Position numbers and translations under genes: made by a program. A DNA stretch of 64,000 nucleotides from Dendrocalamus latiflorus (lineage: Eukaryota > Streptophyta > Magnoliopsida > Poales > Poaceae): positions 38,956,249 to 39,020,248 of the forward strand of contig CM029666.1 of NCBI GenBank assembly GCA_017311315.1, written 5' to 3'. Shown here in pieces: positions 46,250-54,447 of the stretch. How positions within the stretch are numbered: position 1 is the first letter of the stretch; each line of letters opens with the position of its first letter. Below the pieces are notes generated by a model. That model saw only the letters and a program-made list of their open reading frames with translations. It did no database searches and was not told where the DNA came from.

Positions 46250-46708
46250 TGTTGGATTTTGATCTCAGGCCAAACGGCCAAGACGTGTGAGATGTGGGAA
46301 AACCCACGTCGTCCTGATTTTCAGCGCCCTGATCGGGGGTGTCTTACCAAATTATGGTTACGGTCCCCCGTTGCAACAGCGTAATATAAAGCAAGGGTTG
46401 GCCTCTCCCGAACGACCGACGTTCTGGTGAGAGTCACAAACCCCGTACAAACCCTAACGTGACCCGATCTCCTACGCGCTGTTAAGCAACGGGAAGACCG
46501 TCGCCGCCGCTGCTACAGGACATCGCCGGCGACTCTCTGGACAACCTTCACCGACTCTTCCTCACGCCTGCATCACGCAGGCACGGGTCTTCGCTCATGG
46601 CGTTCATCGGCGACCGTAAGCCCCCCCCCCCCTTTAAATCCTAAAGCCCTAGGTGTTCATGTTCAGTTCTAGGGTTAATACTAATGCATGATGATTAAGG
46701 ATCTAACA
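46250..46708 (+). repeat. 5' LTR of Copia element 5
   Basis: Starts tgttggattttgatct and ends ggatctaaca. A TATA motif (tataaa, 46385-46390) lies in accgcgtaatataaagc-like sequence. An ATG at 46597 is followed after 19 bases by a splice-donor-like cc|gtaagc, and then a run of about 14 cytosines. Confidence 0.93.
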
Positions 46709-48120
46709 TTTGGTATCAGAGCACCCCTAGAAATCTTCATGAACCCTAACCGGTTTTGGATCTAAGGTTTAATGTCTCGGGTAGCATGTAGAAGGAGATG
46801 ATTCAAATTTGATTAGCAAAATCCTAATGAAAATACTCTGAGGATTCCCCATCCGAACCCTAAATCATCACTTGAAGCCTAAAAAAAAGGGATTGGAGAG
46901 GGGACTTACCCGCGCCGCGCCGCCTTGAGGTGCTGCCGCCGCTCCCGCTCCCCCCTGAGCGGGCCGCCCCCGCCGCCGTGCCGCGCTTCCGCCCCGAGCG
47001 GGCCGCCCTCGCCGCCGCGCGCCGCTGCCGCCCCTCCCGCCCCGCTCCGGTCGGGGCCGCTGCCGCCTCGTGCGGGCGCCGCCGCCGTGCTGGGCTGCCA
47101 CCCCGTGCGGGCGCCGCCGTCGCCATGCGCTGTGGGAACCGCGTGGCCGCCGCTTTGCGTCGCCGGCGCCCCGTCGCCCCGCGCAGGGGCCACCGCAGGG
47201 CCACCTGCCGCTCGCGCTCCGTGCACATGCACCGCCGCCGCCCTCCCATGGCGCTGCCGCCGCTTTCGGCCCTCCGCGCCGAAGCTCCGCGCGTGCCGCC
47301 TCTGCCGCCCCTTTCGCCTCTCCGTTTTTTTCGGGTGGAGGCCGGCGGTTTTGATTTAGGGTTAGGGTTCCACCCTGTTTTGTCCTGGCCGGAACTCAAT
47401 CACTCTGAACCGTCCGTTTCAGTCGATGGCCAAGATCAGGTGGGGGTGGGGAGTTTGATGGGCCGGTGCAGCCGGAAGTTTGATGGGCCGCTGGGCCGCT
47501 GTGATGAGGCCGGGGGCTGATGGGCCAACTGCATGCGCATTTTTTGGCTAAATGCATCCTTATGGGCAGCGCAGTTTTATGGGCGCATGAAGTTTTGGCG
47601 ATGAATGAGATTTTGGACTAAGTTTGATTGTTTGGCCCAGCAGCGCATAATTTTATGTATTCCAGTATATATATTTCATGCATTTATGTTTTTATCTCAT
47701 GTTCAATTAATGATTATTTGATGTCTCTTATGAAATTATTAACGGATAATGTTGCTAAGCTGCTGAGAAATTTTATGCCTTTTTCCGCTGCGTAATGTTC
47801 TGCCCCTAATTGAATGGAACCAACGGGAAATTCAATTGGAGGGCTGTATTTAGTTTTACATGCTATTACTCTTTGACCAACGTTAATTGTAATTGCATGT
47901 AATCAATTATGTTTATTTTTATGTTTATTTTTCGCCATGCTATTACTCTTTGACCAACGTTAATTGTAATTGCATGCGATAAATTATTTTAAATTTTTCG
48001 TTTCTGCCCAACGGTGATGCGAAAAATTCTTATGAGAATGTTATTAATCATACCAACGTAAGGTTAACATTCATGCAAATTAATTATGCGTTTACCTAAT
48101 GTAAATTTTAAATTTTTCAG
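46616..48120 (+). other. Putative leader intron of Copia element 5
   Basis: A donor at 46616 (gacc|gtaagc, in the LTR R/U5 part) and an acceptor at 48120 (aatttttcag|ctgctt) would remove the primer binding site and leader from an mRNA. Joining them puts the ATG at 46597 in frame with codons leading to IEPLNGSNFQK, the conserved N-terminal gag block. The 3' LTR has a stronger donor, gtaagt. The leader also contains a GC-rich tract at 46900-47340. Splicing is inferred from sequence only. Confidence 0.5.
46710..46724 (+). other. Primer binding site of Copia element 5
   Basis: The bases ttggtatcagagcac directly after the LTR match the complement of plant initiator tRNA-Met 3' end (TGGTATCAGAGC). 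Confidence 0.9.
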
Positions 48121-49030
48121 CTGCTTCTGTTTCCGCTCATGTTAATGCAATTGAGCCACTTAATGGTAGTAACTTTCAGAAATGAAGTTTACGCTTATGA
48201 CGACTTTTCAGCTCTTGGATCTGGACTATGCGTTCAGGTTCGATGAGCCTGTCGCTCCTACTGAAGGGGAGGACAATTTTGACGACAAAATGAAGGATTA
48301 CAAAACTAATGCTGAGAAGTGGGAGCGGTCTAACCGCGTTTCACTTGCTGTGATGAAAAACTCCATCAGTGAGGCCATAAGGGGAGCAATCCCTGAAAAG
48401 GAAAGGGTAAAGAACTATTTGTCCTCCATCGAGGATCATTTTAAGGGGTCCTCTAAAGTTTATGCTACCACACTGATGCACAGGCTCATGAACACTAAGT
48501 ACAATGGTACTGGAAATGTCCGTGAGCATATTATGTCCATAATCAATATTGCTGCCAGACTTAAGACAATGGACATGGCAATTTCTGATGGTTTCGTTGT
48601 CCATTATATTATGATGTCTCTTCCTAAGCAATTTGAAGCTTTCAAGGTAAACTATAACACCATTAAGAACAAGTGGACCATGAGCGAGTTGATCGCTAAT
48701 GTTTCTCAAGAGGAAGAGAGGCTCAAGGCTGAAGGGGCTACTGATTTTGTGAATCAAGTCGGCTCCTCAAATAAAGCTGGTCCCTCTAGAAATAGAGGTG
48801 GCTACAAAGGAAAGGGAAAGAAGGAGCAAGCCTACTCCCCTTATCAGAAGCCATAGCACCCACAGCATCCTAAGGCGCCTAAAAACGCTTCAGGTCCTGA
48901 GAGCTCAAATGGATAGAAGAAAAGTGATGAATGCTACTTTTGTCAGTCGAAGGACTATTTCAAAGATGATTGTCCTGGATGGCTTAAATGGCTCGCCAAG
49001 AAAGGGATTCCATATGTTGAGAAGTCTCAG
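48121..49030 (+). pseudogene. Gag of Copia element 5 (broken), altered zinc knuckle
   Basis: Gag reads from codons after 48121 through EPLNGSNFQK, where an apparent 1-nt loss shifts the frame at 48183; the rest continues from ATG 48182 to a TAG at 48854. It contains FKGSSKVYATTLMHRLMNTK, a typical UBN2 gag block, and a basic, Gly-rich end. Past two stops (48854 and 48918) a zinc knuckle at 48932-48973 reads CYFCQSKDYFKDDC: the histidine of CX2CX4HX4C is tyrosine. It is followed by PGWLKWLAKKGIPY, common in this Copia group. Confidence 0.85.
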
Positions 49031-50224
49031 AGGGGAAAGCAGCCTAAGAGTGGCTAATGGGATGGAAGCCGAAATTCAAGCTATTGGATCGGTTTCTTTA
49101 GTTTTGAATAATGGTTTTGTAATGAAACTTAATGATGTTCTTTATGTTCCCTCGATGAGAAGAAACTTAATTTCCATTTCATTATTAGATAATGATGGAT
49201 ATTCTTGTAATTTTGGACACGGAATGTGTCTGATTTATTTTAATAATGATAATGTTGGTCGTGCCATCCGACACGACAAGCTTTATATGTTATCCCTGCA
49301 AGATTCTCATATATCCATGAATGTATGTGATGTGAATAAAAAGCGCAAGCGAATTGATGAGACTTCGTCAAAATTGTGGCACTGTCGTTTAGGCCACATT
49401 TTGAGGGGGAGAATTGAACGTCTCATTAAAGATGAAATTCTCCACCCTTTAGACTTTAATGATTCGGATGATCATTGCCTCGATTGTATCAAAGGCAAGT
49501 ATGTAAAGCAAATAAAGAAAGGTGCTACTCGAAGCACAGGGATTTTGGAATTGATTCATACTGATATATTTGGTCCTTTCCCTGTGACATCAGTGGACGG
49601 TTATGACTCTTTTATTACGTTCACTAATGATTACTCACGTTATGGCTATATCTATCCTATTAAAGAGAGATCGGAAGCACTTGATAAATTTAAGATATTT
49701 AAGGCTGAAGTTGAAAACCAGCACAGTCTAAAGATTAAAGTAGTGCGCTCTGATCGTGCGGGAGAGTATTATGGGCGACACGCAACTTATGGGCAGATTC
49801 CTGGTCCTTTTGCCAGGTTCCTACAAGAAAATGGCATAGTCGCCTAGTACTCAATGCCTGGTGATCCCCAGCAGAATGGAGTAGCGGAAACAAGAAACCG
49901 CCACTTATGGACATGGTTCGAAGTATGTTAAGCTACTCTACTTTGCCTGTGAAGTTATGGATGGAAGCATTAAAGACCGCTGCACATATACTCAATCGGG
50001 TTCCCAGTAAATCAGTGACGAAAACACCTTATGAATTATGGACTGGGAGAAAACCAAGCTTGAACTACCTCCATGTGTGGGGTTGTGCAGCTGAAGCTAA
50101 GGTGTTTAACCCACAAATTGAGAAATTAGATCCCAAGACTGTGAGTTGCCATTTTATTGGCTACCCTGATAGGTCTAAAGGGTACCGATTCTATTTTGTC
50201 CAGATCGTACCACAAAATTTGTAG
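49015..50224 (+). pseudogene. Pre-integrase and integrase of Copia element 5 (protease core missing)
   Basis: The frame from about 49015 starts inside the region after the protease (SLRVANGMEAEIQAIGSV); no D-S-G active site is found between the zinc knuckle and this point, so that segment appears deleted. The HHCC zinc-binding region is present (LWHCRLGH to DHCLDCIKGK). The integrase core shows ELIHTDIFGPF and VVRSDRAGEYY. A TAG at 49845-49847 and a frameshift before 49907 break the third acidic block (NGVAETRNR). Then MEALKTAAHILNRVPSKSV and CHFIGYPDRSKGYRFY follow. Confidence 0.87.
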
Positions 50225-50349
50225 AGACAAGGCACGCTGTGTTCTTGGAAAATGATGGCATCAGTGGCGACTTGGAGCCTAGGAAAATTGATCTTGAGGA
50301 GAAGCGGATTTATGTTGCTTCACCGCTAATCTGACAGACTGATTTTCCT

Positions 50350-52191
50350 ATGCCCCAAATGGTTGTGCCCATAGTTGATCCTGTAGTTGCAACCCCTGTT
50401 GCATCTCCAGTTAATTCTGTGGCCACTCCTTCTGTTGAGGGCTCTGAAAGTACAAGTGTGGCACCTAATGATGAGCCTTCACAGCCCCCTGTGACAATTA
50501 ATGAACAGCCTAATGAACCTGCTAATGAACCTGTCAGGAGATCAGAACGAGTGAGGAGATCTGCTATCCCAAGTGATTATGAGGTTTACTTGAATGAGGA
50601 TGATCTTGGGAAGGCAGATGATCCTAGCTCTTATAAGGAAGCAATGAAGAATAAGGATTCATCTAAATGGCTAGATGCCATGAAAGATGAGATTGAGTCT
50701 ATGGGCGCTAATGGCGTATGGGACTTAGTGGAAATTCCTAATGGAGCCAAAACAGTAGGCTGCAAATGGGTCTACAAAACAAAACGTGACTCCAAAGGGA
50801 ACATCGAAAGGTTTAAGGCGAGACTTGTAGCGAAAGGGTTTACACAAAGAGAAGGCATTGACTATAATGAAACCTTTTCTCCTGTCTCAACTAAAGATTC
50901 ATTTAGAATCATAATGGCGCTCACAGCACATTTTGATTTAGAGTTGCACCAAATGGACGTTAAGACTGCATTCCTAAATGGAGACTTGTATGAGGATGTT
51001 TACATGACACAACCGCAAGGTTTTGCTGTGGAAGGCGAAGAACATTTGGGATGCAAGCTAAAGAAATCCATATATGGCCTGAAGCAAGCTTCTAGGCAAT
51101 GGTACCTTAAGTTCGATGAAGTCATAAGGAAATTTGGATTTAAGGAGAATGATGTTGATAATTGTACTTATGTTAAGTTCAGGGGGAGTAATTACACCTT
51201 CTTAATTCTTTATGTGGACGATATATTATTGGCCAGCAGCAATGTGGGCATGCTGCGGGAAACTAAAAGTTTTCTCTCGTCCAATTTTGACATGAAAGAT
51301 CTCGATGAAGCATCTTATGTTCTTGGTATTGAAATTCACCGAGATAGGTCCAAAGGAACATTAGGTTTATCACAAAAGGCATACATTGACAGAGTACTAA
51401 AGAGATACAATATGCATAAATGCTCTGCCTCGCCTGCTTCTATTGTTAAGGGCAATAAGTTTGGAAAATTTCAATGCCCAAAGAATGACTATGAATTTGA
51501 TCAGATGAAGGCTATACCTTACGCTTCTGCTGTCGGAAGTATTATGTATGCTCAAGTATGTACGCGTCCTGATTTAGCTTTTGTTACCGGGATGCTTGGC
51601 AGATATCAATCAAATCCAGGACCGGACCACTGGAAAGCCGTTAAGAAAGTCCTGCGCTATATGCAAGGCACTAAAGGTTACATGCTCACATATAGAAAAT
51701 GTGATAACCTTGAGGTTGTCGGTTATTCTGATGCTGATTTTGCGGGGTGTAAAGACACTAAGAAGTCCACATCAGGTTATATTTTCACCCTCGCAGGAGC
51801 AGCAATATCATGGAAAAGTGTAAAGCAAACACTTACTGCATCATCGACAATGCAGGCTGAATTTGTGGCATATTATGAGGCTACCGGGCAGGCTGTATGG
51901 CTTAAGAACTTTATCCCGGGATTGAGAGTGGTAGACAGCATTTCTAGACCACTCATTTTGTACTGCGACAATCAACCCGCAGTTTTCTATTCGAGTAACA
52001 ACAAGTCGAGTGCAGCTGCCAAGCACATTAACATAAAGTATCATGTTGTGAAAGATAGAGTCCAGGATCAAACAATTAAGGTTGAGCATATTGGAACTAA
52101 ATTTATGCTTGCGGATCCGCTCACAAAAGGCTTACCACCCAATATTTTTCGTGATCATGTTGCCGGCATGGGTTTATTGGAGAGCCTGTGA
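50350..52191 (+). CDS. Reverse transcriptase/RNase H half of Copia element 5
   Basis: An open 613-codon frame covers the C-terminal half of pol. After a Pro/Val/Ser-rich linker and RRSERVRRSAIPSDY, the reverse transcriptase runs from about residue 110 (WLDAMKDEIESM) through KARLVAKGFTQREG, MDVKTAFLNGDLYEDVYM and SIYGLKQASRQWY to the catalytic YVDD at residues 288-291. RNase H starts near residue 455 with VGYSDADFAG, then STMQAEFVAYYEA, YCDNQPAVF and KHINIKYH; the last block usually reads HID, so D to N is a possible active-site change. The annotated ATG is only the first in the frame; the region would normally be translated as part of the polyprotein, which is broken upstream. Confidence 0.93.
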   Translation: MPQMVVPIVDPVVATPVASPVNSVATPSVEGSESTSVAPNDEPSQPPVTINEQPNEPANEPVRRSERVRRSAIPSDYEVYLNEDDLGKADDPSSYKEAMKNKDSSKWLDAMKDEIESMGANGVWDLVEIPNGAKTVGCKWVYKTKRDSKGNIERFKARLVAKGFTQREGIDYNETFSPVSTKDSFRIIMALTAHFDLELHQMDVKTAFLNGDLYEDVYMTQPQGFAVEGEEHLGCKLKKSIYGLKQASRQWYLKFDEVIRKFGFKENDVDNCTYVKFRGSNYTFLILYVDDILLASSNVGMLRETKSFLSSNFDMKDLDEASYVLGIEIHRDRSKGTLGLSQKAYIDRVLKRYNMHKCSASPASIVKGNKFGKFQCPKNDYEFDQMKAIPYASAVGSIMYAQVCTRPDLAFVTGMLGRYQSNPGPDHWKAVKKVLRYMQGTKGYMLTYRKCDNLEVVGYSDADFAGCKDTKKSTSGYIFTLAGAAISWKSVKQTLTASSTMQAEFVAYYEATGQAVWLKNFIPGLRVVDSISRPLILYCDNQPAVFYSSNNKSSAAAKHINIKYHVVKDRVQDQTIKVEHIGTKFMLADPLTKGLPPNIFRDHVAGMGLLESL

Positions 52192-52371
52192 TCCTGGAAT
52201 AAGAGGACCATATATAGTAACCAACTCCCATGAAGTATTATGTTATCCGATCGATATAGAAGGGAGCACTATAAGTACTGATATCCAGCGGTTCTTAATT
52301 GACTGTTGTGAAGCATTACTTTGGTGTGAACTTTTATTGAGAGAGGGCTTATGATGTTTAGCCTTACGATC

Positions 52372-52382
52372 AAGGGGGAGAA
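52372..52382 (+). other. Polypurine tract of Copia element 5
   Basis: The run aagggggagaa ends immediately before the 3' LTR at 52383. Confidence 0.9.
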
Positions 52383-52840
52383 TGTTGGATTTTGATCTCA
52401 GGCCAAACGGCCGAGACGTGTGAGACGTGGGGAAACCCACGTCCTCCTGATTTTCAGCGCCCTGATCGGGGGTGCCTTACCAAATTATGGTTACGGTCCC
52501 CCGTTGCAACAGCATAATATAAAGCAAGGGTTGGCCTCTCCCGAACGACCGACGTTCTGGTGAGAGTCACAAACCCCGTACAAACCCTAACGTGACCCGA
52601 TCTCCTACGCGCTGTTAAGCAACGGGAAGACCGTCGCCGCCGCTGCTACAGGACATCGCCGGCGACTCTCTGGACGACCTTCACCGACGCTTCCTCACGC
52701 CTGCATCACGCAGGCACGGGTCTTCGCTCATGGCGTTCATTGGCGACCGTAAGTCCCCCCCCCCTTTAAATCCTAAAGCCCTAGGTGTTCATGTTCAGTT
52801 CTAGGGTTAATACTAATGCATGATGATTAAGGATCTAACA
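52383..52840 (+). repeat. 3' LTR of Copia element 5
   Basis: About 98 percent identical by my count to the 5' LTR, ends ggatctaaca and is followed by AAAAT at 52841-52845. Confidence 0.93.
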
Positions 52841-52845
52841 AAAAT

Positions 52846-53693
52846 GACTCATCTATGTGAATAGCACAAACAGATAAAGTCATAAAACATTGCAAATAGG
52901 TCAAGAAGACATTGTTTTTTGTTTTCCAAAATCATAGCTGATACTTTATAAAGCCAATACTGCATATGTATGTATGTATGTATGTACGTACGTACGTACG
53001 TATGTATGTATGTATGTATGTATGTATGTATGTATGTATGTATGAACGTACGTGCTTCTTATCACAAAACAAATATATATAACCTATTAGACCATTGATC
53101 AACCTTCCTAACCATCTAAAGTATGTTCTTCTTACCCTGTTAATTAGGAACTAATGGAAAAGAAAATGATTCACATCGAAGTCATACTTAATAGAACAAT
53201 AGTGACTTTTCTGCTTTGGAGCTGAAGAAGCCAAGTTGGCAGCTTGCAATGAAGGTTTGCGTTTAGCGCATGAATGAGCCCTGGGGCTGGCAATCCTGGA
53301 GACAGTTTGAAAACATTGTGACGGTGGTAATTTCAGATACCAAGGACCAATCCGGGTCACTTGACACTGATATCAGAAGGCTAATACTGAGATCAAAATA
53401 GTGTAGCACATGAACTTCCCCAACATTCAAATATACCCCAGATTTCTTAATGTAATTATCAGCTGCACATCAGCTTTGCCTCATAAATAACGACTCAATT
53501 TCCACAGTTAGAGCCATGTTATAATGGTACATAATCAAGTTGTTATGCACCTGTGCTAATATGATCGAAGCATAATTGAATCCAATCAAATTATTGTGCT
53601 CAATAATTGGATAGATGAAAAGTTTCTCCACCCATAAAATTCTTTCAAATAAGAAAATTTCTATAAAGTAAAAAAAACACAACATTCCCTTAC
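52846..53693. other. Flank with TGTA microsatellite
   Basis: At 52965-53044 there is a tgta/tgtacgta tetranucleotide microsatellite of about 20 units, interrupted by a block of acgt units. Reverse-strand sequence at 53151-53360 is open but unrecognised. The next expected exon of the FCA-like gene was not found here. Confidence 0.6.
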
Positions 53694-54447
53694 CTTTTCA
53701 ATCTCCTTTGCAGTTGCCTGCTTATTGAGTGATGCAACAAACAATTTGTCCTCAATCGCCCCTAGCAAATTAATCGAGAAAACAATGAAATCATCCAATA
53801 AGTGTAATAAAGAAAAAGATCTGAAGAAAATGGATTTCATTTAACAAGTCAAGCATATCTCACTTCTCTCAATATTTTAATTTAGCCTAACTCGGAATAG
53901 AACAATTAAGAGTTGGAAGTGAAGTACTATTTATCATAAGAGACAATGTGCAAACTTGGTACAAATGAAAAACCAGGACAGGAATCACTACTATTAGGAA
54001 TTAGATGAAAAACAGGAATATGAGAAGTCATCTGCACATCATGTATAACCATCAAAGGTGACTACTGTGACAAAAAGGCATACACAGGTATATCATTATA
54101 TTTTAGTGCAGTTGAATTTGGCCTACAAGCTACCATCTGTCAAAAGTTTTTTAAAGTTCAAAGAAATATATAAAAAACACAGCAAACAAACACAATAATT
54201 TTGTGGGAAGAAAATTATGGGGTAAGCGACACAATTGCATCAAAGACCAGTATCATTATAAAGCATAAATTGGCTACTAATAGTCAAACTAACACGCAAC
54301 AAAAATACTTCGAAGATTACCATGGCACTCCCTTTCGCCACCATCAGCATACCTAACTTGAATAGGGCCCATCACCTGACAAAACAGATACACAGTCAAT
54401 AACTCACAGACAAAAGGTTGATGCTAAAGAAATGGTCAACGAAGAGA

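Larger units (their letters stand above)
46250..52840 (+). mobile_element. Copia retrotransposon 5, young insertion, TSD AAAAT
   Basis: The element has LTRs of 459 and 458 bp (46250-46708 and 52383-52840), primer binding site, long leader, gag, pol and polypurine tract in Copia order. The target duplication AAAAT is perfect (46245-46249 and 52841-52845). I count about 10 substitutions between LTRs (8 transitions, 2 transversions) plus a difference in a C run, so it is the most recent dated insertion here. Gag and the first half of pol are frameshifted, and the protease active-site segment is missing, whereas the reverse transcriptase/RNase H half is an open 613-codon frame. Confidence 0.95.

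Noticed and set aside
46860..47520. Long open frames on both strands (up to 196 codons) in the leader of Copia element 5
   Set aside because: They overlap in several frames, are composed almost only of Pro, Ala, Arg and Gly, and result from high GC content. They lie inside the putative leader intron.
53151..53360. 69-codon reverse-strand frame considered as the next FCA-like exon
   Set aside because: It does not resemble the second half of RRM2 or the region after it, and splice sites do not fit.
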